61,449 nt of DNA from Nakamurella silvestris (GTDB taxonomy: Bacteria > Actinomycetota > Actinomycetes > Mycobacteriales > Nakamurellaceae), in the NCBI GenBank assembly GCA_003576535.1, contig QXCQ01000199.1, positions 18,601 through 80,049 of the forward strand, given 5' to 3'. The notes beneath the pieces were generated by a model, which was not told the origin of the DNA, did not search any database, and saw only the letters and a program-made list of their open reading frames with translations. The stretch's first letter is position 1. Every line of letters starts with the position of its first letter. Made by a program: the position numbers and the translations under genes. Shown piece after piece: positions 25,951 to 35,700 of this stretch.

Positions 25951-27300
25951 GTGACCATCATCGACCTGGCCGTCCACGCCGAGCGGGCGCTGATCGACGG
26001 CGTACTGCGCCCGGCGACCGTCCTGGTCCGGCAGGGCCGGATCGTCGGGATCACCGATCTGGACACGGGAACGGTCGCCGGGCGCACGCACCGGCTGGCC
26101 ACCGACGAGGTGCTGATCCCCGGGCTGGTGGACACCCACGTCCATGTCAACGAGCCGGGCCGGACCGAGTGGGAGGGTTTCGATTCGGCAACCGCGGCCG
26201 CGGCGGCGGCAGGGGTGACGACGATCATCGACATGCCGCTGAACTCCCTGCCGCCCACCCTCACCGCAGCGGCCCTGGACGTCAAACGACGGGCCGCGAC
26301 GGGAAAGGTGCGGGTGGACACCGGTTTCTGGGGCGGGGTGGTCCCCGGGAACCTGGGCGATCTGCCGGACCTGTTCGCCGCCGGGGTGTTCGGGGTGAAG
26401 TGTTTCCTGCAGGACTCGGGGGTGCCGGAGTTCCCGCCGCTGGACCGGGACGGTCTGCGTCGGGCCACCGAGATCCTCGCGGGCCTGGGCGGTCTGCTGC
26501 TGGTGCACGCCGAGGACCCGCAGGTCCTGGCGGCGGCCCCGAGTCCGGACGGCCGCCGCTACCGGGCCTTCGTCGACTCCCGCCCGGATGACGCGGAGGC
26601 GACGGCGATCGCCTCCGTGGTCGAGGCCGCCGCAGCCACCGGCTGCCGGGTGCACATCGTCCACCTGTCCTCGGCCGCCGGTGCAGAACTGATCCGCCGG
26701 GCCAAGGCCGAGGGGGTGCCGATCACCGCCGAGACCTGCCCGCACTACCTGACCCTGGCCGCCGAGACCATCCCGGACGGCGCACCCCAGTTCAAGTGCT
26801 GCCCGCCCATCCGTGGCGGCTCCGACCAGGACGCGTTGTGGGCGGCCCTGCTCGACGGGACCATCGACATCGTGGTCACCGACCACTCCCCGTCGACCCC
26901 GGCGCTGAAACGGCTCCAGGACGGTGATCTCGGCCTGGCCTGGGGTGGGATCGCCGGTCTGCAGTTCGGTTTCGCGGCGACCTGGACCGAGGCCCGCCGT
27001 CGGGGCATCCCCCTGGACCGGGTGGTCGGGTGGATGTCGACCGGACCGGCCGACCTGGCCGGGCTGGCACACAAAGGACGGTTGGCCGTCGGGGCCGACG
27101 CCGATCTGGTGGCCCTGGCCCCCGATGCGGAATTCGTGGTGACGGCCGGGCAGATCCGGCACAGACACCCGGTCACCCCGTATCTCGGTGCGACGCTGGC
27201 CGGCATGGTGAGAACCTGCTGGCTGCGCGGAGCGGTGTTGGCAGATGACGTCGTCGCCGGTCGGTTGCTGGCGGCTGATACTGGACACCACCCCAGCTGA
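25951..27300 (+). CDS. allB: Allantoinase
   Basis: A 449-residue cyclic amidohydrolase that opens (S)-allantoin to allantoate. Metal ligands: PGLVDTHVHVNEPGRTEWE, the carboxylated-lysine segment GVFGVKCFLQDSG, then HAEDP, HIVHLSS and the final Asp in VVTDHSPST. The match is to allantoinase rather than dihydropyrimidinase, and the neighbours support this. GTG 25951 gives MTIIDLAVHAERAL and follows a TACTGT box; ATG 25933, in frame, would overlap that box. It heads an operon with allantoicase, OHCU decarboxylase and HIU hydrolase. Confidence 0.94.
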   Translation: MTIIDLAVHAERALIDGVLRPATVLVRQGRIVGITDLDTGTVAGRTHRLATDEVLIPGLVDTHVHVNEPGRTEWEGFDSATAAAAAAGVTTIIDMPLNSLPPTLTAAALDVKRRAATGKVRVDTGFWGGVVPGNLGDLPDLFAAGVFGVKCFLQDSGVPEFPPLDRDGLRRATEILAGLGGLLLVHAEDPQVLAAAPSPDGRRYRAFVDSRPDDAEATAIASVVEAAAATGCRVHIVHLSSAAGAELIRRAKAEGVPITAETCPHYLTLAAETIPDGAPQFKCCPPIRGGSDQDALWAALLDGTIDIVVTDHSPSTPALKRLQDGDLGLAWGGIAGLQFGFAATWTEARRRGIPLDRVVGWMSTGPADLAGLAHKGRLAVGADADLVALAPDAEFVVTAGQIRHRHPVTPYLGATLAGMVRTCWLRGAVLADDVVAGRLLAADTGHHPS

Positions 27301-27315
27301 GATGAGTGGCCTGAG

Positions 27316-28404
27316 ATGAGCTCCACGAGAACCGACCTGGACCTGGCCGGACGCGCCCTGGGCGGCGCGGTCCGCTATGCCAACGACGACTTCTTCGCCC
27401 CGCGCGAGGCGTTGATCTTCCCCGGTGCCTCCCTCCACGACACCAGTACCTTCGGACCGCACGGGAAGATCTACGACGGCTGGGAGACCCGCCGACGCCG
27501 TACCCCCGGCCACGACTGGGCCGTGGTGCAGCTCGGGGCCACCGGCACCATTCACCGGGTGGTGGTGGACACGGCCCACTTCAAGGGCAACTACCCGCCG
27601 GAGATCTCGGTGGAGGCCACCTGGGTGGACGGCAGCCCCGACGAACAGACCCTCCAACAGGCGGTGTGGACCACGATCGTGCCCCGGTCCGCCGCTGCGG
27701 GAGACACGGCGAACAGCTACGACACCGCCGGCGACCGCGTCTATTCCCACGTCAGGCTGAACATCTTGCCCGACGGCGGCGTCGCCCGGCTGCGGGTCCT
27801 CGGATCCGCGGTCGCCGATCCGCGCCTGCTGGGGGCCCGGATCGACCTGGCGGCCATCCATCACGGCGGGGACATCAGCGAGTGCTCGGACATGTTCTAC
27901 TCCGACCCCCGTCAGGTCCTCTATCCCGGGATCGCACGGGACATGAGTCAGGGCTGGGAGACCGCCCGCCGGCGCGACGGTGGCAACGACTACATCGTGG
28001 TCAGCCTGGCCGGACCGGCCACCGTCCACCACGCCGACATCGACACCGGGTACTTCCTCGGCAACGCACCGGGGGAGATCCGGCTCTCGGCCCGATCCAG
28101 CCCCGACCAGGACTGGCAGGAGATCCTGCCCAGGTCAGCGGTTCTGCCCGACGCCCACAACCGGTTCCGGCTCGCCGGGGTCGAGGGGGTCACCGAGGTC
28201 CGGGTGGATGCCTTCCCGGACGGTGGATTCTCCCGTCTGCATCTGTACGGTGAACTCTCGCCGGCAGCCCTCACCTCGGCGATCACCCGCTGGCTCGATC
28301 TGCTGCCACCGGAGGGAGCCGCACAGTTGTTGGCGGACAACGGTATCGACGTGAGCGGCGGCAGCACACCGACCGAGGCCCAACTGCTCTCCTTGGCCTG
28401 GTGA
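27316..28404 (+). CDS. alc: Allantoicase
   Basis: A 362-residue enzyme that hydrolyses allantoate to (S)-ureidoglycolate and urea. Two tandem allantoicase domains are visible, each with a GWETRRRR/GWETARRR segment and an H-x-x-x-DTAHFKGN or HADIDTGYFLGN motif (residues ~55-170 and ~215-310). The N-terminus begins with the conserved LAGRALGGAVRYANDDFFA. ATG 27316 lies 15 nt after allantoinase, and the stop overlaps the next start. The urea made here would feed the urease encoded 20 kb away. Confidence 0.95.
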   Translation: MSSTRTDLDLAGRALGGAVRYANDDFFAPREALIFPGASLHDTSTFGPHGKIYDGWETRRRRTPGHDWAVVQLGATGTIHRVVVDTAHFKGNYPPEISVEATWVDGSPDEQTLQQAVWTTIVPRSAAAGDTANSYDTAGDRVYSHVRLNILPDGGVARLRVLGSAVADPRLLGARIDLAAIHHGGDISECSDMFYSDPRQVLYPGIARDMSQGWETARRRDGGNDYIVVSLAGPATVHHADIDTGYFLGNAPGEIRLSARSSPDQDWQEILPRSAVLPDAHNRFRLAGVEGVTEVRVDAFPDGGFSRLHLYGELSPAALTSAITRWLDLLPPEGAAQLLADNGIDVSGGSTPTEAQLLSLAW

Positions 28405-29045
28405 GCATGTCGGAGCAACCGTTGACCCTGGTCGCCTTCAACACGGCCGAGGAGTCCCGGGTCCGGTCGATCATGGCTGCCGTGCTGGACATCTCGGAGT
28501 ACGTCGACGAGATCGTCGGCGGGCGGCCCTATCCCGACCTGTCCGCCCTGGTGACGGCCTCGGCCGAGGCCGCAGGTCGGATCACCTGGCCCCAGGTGGC
28601 CGGTGCCCTGGCCCGGCACCCGAGGATCGGCGAACGAAAAACGCCGGACGAACAGTCGTCGGGCGAACAGTCGCCGGACGAACAGTCGTCGGGCGAACAG
28701 TCGTCGGGCGAACAGGCGTCGGGCGAACCGGCGTCGGCCCCCGAACCCGGAACGGCCGGACCAGCAGCTTCGGCGGACACCACCGCGGTCGAAGCCTCCT
28801 GGTCGGCAGGGGAGCAGTCCGGGGTCAAGGACACCGAGATCGACGCCTTCGCCAACGGGAATGCCGAGTACGAAAGGCGTTTCGGTTTCATCTTCCTGAT
28901 CTGCGCGTCCGGGCTGTCCGGCGAGCAGATGCTGACCTCCCTGAGGGAGCGGCTCCGGCATACTGAAAAGGAAGAACAACCGATCGTGATCTCCGAACTG
29001 CGGAAAATCGCGGCGCTGCGGCTGATGAAGGCGGTTCAGGCATGA
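28401..29045 (+). CDS. uraD: OHCU decarboxylase with internal EQSSG repeats
   Basis: A 214-residue 2-oxo-4-hydroxy-4-carboxy-5-ureidoimidazoline decarboxylase, which makes (S)-allantoin stereospecifically. Family features: the N-terminal FNTAEESRVRSIMAAVLDIS, the catalytic ALARHPRIGER, then ASWSAGEQSGV, NAEYERRFGFIF and ELRKIAALRLMKAV. Between HPRIGER and SWSAGEQ there is an unusual insertion of ~48 residues, containing six tandem pentapeptides like EQSSG and an Ala/Pro/Glu stretch. Typical proteins (~165 residues) have only a few residues here. GTG 28401 overlaps the allantoicase stop; ATG 28407 is an alternative. Confidence 0.92.
   Translation: MSMSEQPLTLVAFNTAEESRVRSIMAAVLDISEYVDEIVGGRPYPDLSALVTASAEAAGRITWPQVAGALARHPRIGERKTPDEQSSGEQSPDEQSSGEQSSGEQASGEPASAPEPGTAGPAASADTTAVEASWSAGEQSGVKDTEIDAFANGNAEYERRFGFIFLICASGLSGEQMLTSLRERLRHTEKEEQPIVISELRKIAALRLMKAVQA
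28650..28739 (+). repeat. 15-bp tandem repeat within uraD, six units
   Basis: Units start at 28650, 28665, 28680, 28695, 28710 and 28725 with consensus GAACAGTCGTCGGGC. Each unit encodes EQSSG or a close variant (EQSPD, EQASG, EPASA). The period is a multiple of three, so changes in copy number keep the frame. Confidence 0.9.
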
Positions 29046-29383
29046 TCGATCGGATCTCCACCCACATGCTGGACATCGCCATCGGCCTTCCCGCCCAAGG
29101 GGTCCCGGTCCTGTTGGAGCGGGTTGCCGCCGAGGGGGACGTCATGGTCGTCGGTCGCGGGGTCACCGACCAGGACGGCAGGATCGCCGCCCTGAACACC
29201 GAGCCGCTGGAGGCCGGGCGCTTCCGGCTGACGCTCGATACCCACGAGTACTTCGACACGGTGCACGGCACCGTCTTCTACCCGGCCATCACGGTCTGGG
29301 TGAATCTGGCAGATACACGCAGTCACTACCACCTCCCCGTCCTTGCCGGCACCTACTCCTTCTCCAGCTACCTCGGGAGCTGA
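29042..29383 (+). CDS. uraH: 5-Hydroxyisourate hydrolase (transthyretin-like)
   Basis: A 113-residue HIU hydrolase that converts uricase's product 5-hydroxyisourate to OHCU. Motifs: ISTHMLDIAIGLPAQGVPV at the N-terminus with its active-site His, DTHEYFD, and the C-terminal SHYHLPVLAGTYSFSSYLGS. The family tail is usually YRGS; the Arg, normally part of the active-site set, is Leu here. ATG 29042 overlaps the uraD stop (ATGA). It is the last gene of the allantoin operon; a 374-nt gap follows. Confidence 0.93.
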   Translation: MIDRISTHMLDIAIGLPAQGVPVLLERVAAEGDVMVVGRGVTDQDGRIAALNTEPLEAGRFRLTLDTHEYFDTVHGTVFYPAITVWVNLADTRSHYHLPVLAGTYSFSSYLGS

Positions 29384-29757
29384 GTTCCGCCCGACGTCGG
29401 TGTTTCGTTTTCGACACGCGGATATGAGCCATCAGAGCGCACACCCTTCCGGTCGCACTCCTCTTGGACACCGTCACGCCTGCGTCCGGCGGATGATCAT
29501 CGGTCTGCCTGTCCATTAGTGGGGTTCAAGCCCTCGTACGGGTGAATAATCAATCCATGATCGTCGCAGGGCGTAGCGCCTGTATATCGTCCTCACGGGA
29601 ACATCACGCGATGGTGCACTAGGTAGGGCACAAGTAACAGAGCGTGATTTTGACGGGGTGCGGGTCCATTCGTCCTCATCGGTTCCCACCGGTAGAGAGT
29701 TCGCCGAGATCTTGCCTGGTCCCGGTCAAAGACGAGTGACGAGAAAGCCCGATACAC
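29384..29757. other. 374-nt intergenic leader before giant surface-protein gene
   Basis: No gene is supported here. Two 60-nt lines counted by hand (29521 and 29641) are each 58% G+C, lower than the flanking genes, which fits a promoter and long 5' leader for the giant gene. A/T-rich spots include GTGAATAATCAATCC (29541-29555) and TGTATATCG (29581-29589). I could not match it to a known riboswitch. A weak GAGAAAG about 10 nt before ATG 29758 may serve as the ribosome-binding site. Confidence 0.5.
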
Positions 29758-32700
29758 ATGGCCCAGCACCGGTCGTACACCAAGAGCACGATTGTCGGAT
29801 CCATCGGTACCGTGATGGCCCTGGTGGCCGGGTTGCTGGTCTACGTGACCACCTCGGCCCCGGCCCCCGAAGCCCAGGCCGCCGATATCAACATCGGTGC
29901 GATCCAGGCCCAGGTGCACGACCAGAAGGGCACGGCGAGCGACTTCTCGACGCCGGCCGGGTCGAACAACTGCCTGCGGTACGCCCCGTCACTGAGTTCG
30001 ACCAGCAGCACGTTCGTGACCTCACCGAACGAAGCGCAGGCCGCGCACGGCTTCGACAACAACTGCCCGACCAACCTCGATGCCACCCAACAGAGCACCG
30101 TGGGGATCCGGCCGGCCACGGGTGGCAACATCACCATCGGCAGCCCCTTCGTACTGGGCCGGGTGATCCACTACAACAACCCGATCAGCACCACATCCGC
30201 ATCGTTCTACACCGGGAAGCTCGACCTGGTCCTCCCCGGATTCGTCTCCCCGAACACGATCGGGTTCGACTGGACCCTCTGGGAGACCCCCAACAACAAC
30301 ACCTGCCCCGCCGGCTACGTGGGTGCCGGTGGCAACAGCAACTGCCTCGACGAGATCAAGTTCGCCTCGGCCATCTCCAGCAACACCCTGAGCCAGGGCG
30401 GTATCGACTACAAGGTCGTCATCAACGGTTTCGACCCGGTGGGCAACTCCGCCGCCTGTCCCTCCGCCCCGACCGCGAACGAGACCAACCGCTTCCTCAC
30501 CGATGAGGGCAAGCAGACCCACGCCTGCATCTGGGCCACCCTGACCCAGGTCCGCAGCCTGACCGTGATCAAGAAGGTCGACTCCAGCGCGGGCACCCCG
30601 GCCGGCACGCCGAGTTTCGCCTACACCTCCACCAGCAGCATCTCCGGCTCCCCGTGGGCGAGCACCTTCAACCTGGTCAACAACGGCTCCACCAACCGGC
30701 AGCTGCTGCAGGGGGAGACGGTCAACGTCACCGAGGCCATCCCGGCCGACGACCGCTGGTCCCTCACCTCGATCCAGTGTCAGCAGGCCGACGGGAATCC
30801 CGTACCCGCAGGTGTGGTCACCACCAACCTGGCCACCGGCAAACTCACCCTGAACAACGTCCCGGCCGCCAGCGCGGCCGCGGCGGCGATCACCTGTACC
30901 TACACCAACAAGTACTCACCGAAGAACACCCTGACCCTGGTCAAGACGGTCAGCGGTGGCTCCGCCACGACGGCGGACTTCACCCTCACCGCCACCGGTC
31001 CGACCACCGTTTCGGGACTGGGCAACTCGGCCACCATCGTCAGCCAGCGCATCCCGGCCGGCACCTACGCCCTGAGCGAGTCCAACTCCGGCAGCGGCTC
31101 GGCCGGTTACGTGCCCAGCGGAGCCTGGACCTGTGCCAACCAGGGTGGAACCGGCCTGACGGTCACCAACGGCAACGTGGTCATCCCGGACTCCGGCACC
31201 ACCACCTCGGTCACCTGCACCATTGCCAACCGCTTCGCCATCGGCAGCCTGCAGATCACCAAGAAGGTGGTCGCCCCCACCGGTGCCTACACCGGCGGCA
31301 GCACCAAGACCTTCTCCGGCGCGTACAACTGCGGTACCGGCTTCACCGGCACCTTCACCACGCTGACCACCGCCGCCCCGATCACCGTCACCAACCTCCC
31401 GGTCGGCAAGGTCTGCACCGTCACCGAGACCACCCCGACCGGCGGCCTGTTGAACGCCTCCTACGCCTGGACCGCGCCGAGTTTCGCCCCGGCCGCCGTC
31501 ACCATCGGCGACGGCACGACCAGCACCATCGAGATCACCAACACCGTGGTCCAGAACACCGGCAACTTCAGCATCACCAAGGTGATCTCCGGCCCCGGCG
31601 GTTACGTGGGTGGCAACCGGACCTTCCCGGTCCAGTACTCCTGCACCCTGACCGGAGCGACCACCCTGACCGGCACCGTCGACATCAGCACCGCCGGCGC
31701 GGTCTCCGCCGCCACCCCCATCCCCACCGGCTCGGTCTGCTCCTTCACCGAGACGCTGACCCGGCAGAACACCGACTTCACCGGCAACGACCCGTCGTAC
31801 GTCTGGTCCGGTTACGTCGTCAACCCGACCTCGGTGACCATCAACAACAGCAGCACCGCGGGCCCCGTCGCGGTGACCGTCACCAACACCTACACCCGTA
31901 ACTTCGGCAGTCTGAAGCTGACCAAGGCGGTCTCCGGCAGCGGCTACACCGGCACCGGCACCCCCTTCACCGTCAACTACAACTGCGGCGGCACCTTCAC
32001 CGGCAGCGTCCAGCTGTCGAGCACCGGCAGCAGCACGATCAACAACCTGCCCGCCGGTGCCACCTGCACCCTGTCGGAGACCGCACCGAACGAGAACCTG
32101 CTCGATGACGCCCACGACTGGGGGACGCCGGTCTGGAACCCGTCCAACCAGGTGACCATCGTCGCCGGCAGCACCGTCAGCGCCACCGTCACCAACCCGA
32201 CCGTCGCCGTCTTCGGCACCGTCACCGTCACCAAGGCCCTCTCCGGAGCCACCGAGGGTGTCAGCGCCGGCAAGACCTTCGCCATCCGCGTGGTCTGCGG
32301 CACCGTGTTCGACCAGACCTTCAACGTCGCGGTCGGTGCGACCTCCACCACCACGAACCTGCCGGTCGGCACCTCCTGCGATGTCACCGAGACCGCCCCG
32401 AGCGGCGGACTGGTCGACGGCTCCTACGGCTGGGGCACCACCCCGGCCACCCAGACCGTCAAGGTCACCGCCGCCGGCCAGATCGTCCCGGTCACCGTCA
32501 CCAACCCGGTGGTCCGCAACTACGGCAACCTGAAGATCACCAAGGTCCTGGTAGACCCGAACAACGTCGTCACCCCCGGCCGCGCCTTCACCGGCACGTG
32601 GTCCTGTGTCTACGGCACCAACCCGGCGGTCACCGGCACCTTCAGCCTGGCCAACGGACAGACCTTCACCACCACCAACGGCCAGATCCTGATCGGCTCG

Positions 32701-35700
32701 ATCTGCACCGTGACCGAGTCGGCGAGCACCCTGACCGCCCCGCCCAAGGCCACCGATGCCTCGTACGTCTGGCAGGCGGCCGCGTACGCCCCGGGCAGCA
32801 CGGTCACCGTGACCACGGCGGCCGGCTCCCCGCTGGTCACCGTCACCAACACGGTCACCCGGCTGACCGGCTCCTTCGGGGTGAACAAGACCGTCACCGG
32901 GTCGGGCAAGACCGACGGCTACGTCGCCGGTTCCACCTTCCCGTTCACCTGGTCCTGCACCACCCCGGACGGCCCGCAGAACGGCACCTTCAACCTGGCC
33001 GACGGCGCGGCCTTCCCCGGCCCGACGGCGACCCTGCCGGCCGGTTCGGTCTGCACCGTCACCGAAGGGGCGAACCCCAACCCGACCAGCGCCGACTTCA
33101 GCTGGGACAGCGTCGGATTCGTCGTCACCGGTGCCACCGGCACCCCCGGCACCCGCTCGGTGACCTTCACCATCCCGACCACCGGCTCGGTCTCGGTGGC
33201 CGTCACCAACACGATCACCCGCAAGCTCGGCTCGGTCACGGTCAAGAAGGTCATCGCCGGTGCCACCTCCGGTCTGGCCGGAACCCCGAACTTCCAGATC
33301 ACCCTGGCCTGTGGCACCGCGGGCACCTTCCAGCTCAGCGTCCCGGCCGGCGGCAGCGCCAGCCAGGCGAACCTGCCGATCGGCACCGTCTGCGCCGTCT
33401 CCGAGGCGAACCCGACCGGCGGCCTGGTCGACGCCTCCTACAGCTGGGGCACCCCGACCTACGCCCCGGCCTCCATCACCGTGACCGGCCCGCCGGTCAC
33501 CGCCACCGTCACCAACACCATCGAGCGGGTCCGGGCCTCGGTCTACCTGGAGAAGACCTTCACCGGCCCGGCCGGCATCGTCTCCACGACGAAGGACTAC
33601 ACCGGCACCTGGTCCTGTGTGAAGGACGGCACGCCCGTCACCGGCACCTGGACCGCCAAGGCCGGGGCCGGACAGGTCCTGCTGGCCGACAACATCCTGG
33701 TCACCTCCACCTGCACGGCCACCGAGGACGCACTGAGCGCCCCGTCGGCGGACGGCTCCTATCGCTGGCTGGCCCCGACCATCACCGGTGTCACCGTCAC
33801 GGTGGGTGGCGCGAACAAGATGACCGTTGCCAACACCCTGACCCGGGACACCGGCTCCATCCAGGTCACCAAGGCCCTCTCCGGCGCGACCGGCGGCTAC
33901 CAGGGATCCGGCAAGCCCTTCCTGGTCCGCTACACCTGCACCCTGAGCGGTTTCCCGAACATCACCGGGACCGTGAACATCGCACCCGGCGGGACCGAGA
34001 CCGTCGCGGGCATCCCCTTCGGTTGGCTGTGCTCCTTCAGCGAGGACTCCCCGACGCAGAACCTGCTCAAGGATGCCTCCTACGCCTGGGGCACCCCGAC
34101 CGTCGTCCCCGCCACCATCACGCTGACCAGCGCGGCGAGCAGCGGAACCGTCGCCGTCACCAACCCGATCAACCGGGTCCGCGGCGCGGTCAACGTCACC
34201 AAGATCGTCAACGACACCTTCGGCGCCATCAAGGCCGGCACCGGGTTCTCGGGCAGCTACTCCTGTGTCTACCCGGGTGACGCCGCCGAGACCGGCACCT
34301 GGACCACCACCGGTGCGGGCACCTTCACCGGCCGCACCGACCTGCTGGTCGGCTCGGTCTGCTCGGTCACCGAGAACACCCTGTCCGCCTCGGACCTGGT
34401 GGACGGCTCCTGGCAGTGGAACACCCCGGTCCTCGGTGCGAACGTGACCGTCTCGGCGGCCACCCCGGCCGTGCTGACCGTCACCAACTCGGCCAAGCGG
34501 CTCTTCTCCGGCCTGACCATCACCAAGGCGATCAGCGGAGCCACCGCAGGGGTCAAGCCCTCGGCCACCTTCGACGGGACCTGGACCTGTGTCCTGGGCT
34601 CGGCCAGCTGGAGTGATCGCTTCAGCGTCGCCGCCGGTGCCACCGTCACCGCCTTCACCGCCGCCGACCAGCGGGTTCCCGCCACCGCGGTCTGCTCCAT
34701 CGTCGAGGACACCCCCGGTGCCGCCGACCTGGTCGACGGGTCCTACGCCTTCGGCACTCCGGTCTACGCCCCGGCCACCGTGACCCTGGCGGCCGGAGCC
34801 TCCCAGGAACTCAAGGTCACCAACCCGGTCGTCCGGGTCTACGCGACCCTGAAGGTCGTCAAGAACGTCACCGGCCCCGGTGCCCCCCTGGTCACCCCGA
34901 CCCGGGTCTACACCGGTTCGGTGAGCTGTGTGTACAGCTCCGACGCCCCGGTGGTCCTGCCCTGGTCGGCCACCACCAGCACCCCGGCCACCATCAGCGG
35001 TGTGCTGGTCGGTTCCAAGTGCACCGTGACGGAGGACGCCGCCACCCGGGTGTCCCCGCCGGCCCCCTCCGACCCGTCCTACGTGTGGCTCCCGGAGACC
35101 ATCTCCCCGGTACCGGCCACCGTCGCCGCCCCGACCGCCCCGGTCACCACCGTCACCGTCACGAACCCGACCGCACGTGAGTTCGCCGGGTTCTCGGTGA
35201 AGAAGGTCGTCACCGGAGCCACCGAGGGCATCACCGGTGCGGGTGTCTTCCCGATGACCTACAGCTGCCAGCCGGCCACCGGGTCGCCCGTCACCGGTTC
35301 CTTCGACGTCCTCGGCGGCCAGACCTGGACCCTGCCGGCGGGTGTCGACATCCCGGGCGGCAGCGTCTGCACCGTCACCGAGCCGGCCGCCGGCCTGCCG
35401 ACCCTGCGTGACGGGGCCTGGACCTGGGACGCCCCGACCTTCCTGGTCGACGGCAACTCCTCCAACGCCGTCGGGCGCAGCGTGCAGTTCACCCTGCCCG
35501 CCGGCTCGAGCACCCCGATCGCCGTGGTCGTCACCAACAACGTGACCCGCACCTACGGCAAGTTCACCGTCACCAAGACCAGTGACCCGGCCACCGGTTC
35601 GACCGTCACACCGGGCTCGACGATCAACTACACCGTCACGGTGAAGTCCATCGGTTCGGTCCCGGTCCACGACGTGGTCGTCACCGACGACCTGACCGAC

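Noticed and set aside
28635-28739. Possible CRISPR or minisatellite array
   Set aside because: The units are 15 bp, contiguous without spacers and in frame with uraD, so this is a coding tandem repeat rather than a CRISPR array.
29521-29700. A riboswitch in the leader of the giant surface-protein gene
   Set aside because: I looked for known cyclic-dinucleotide and other riboswitch cores and could not match any; only weak local stems are visible.
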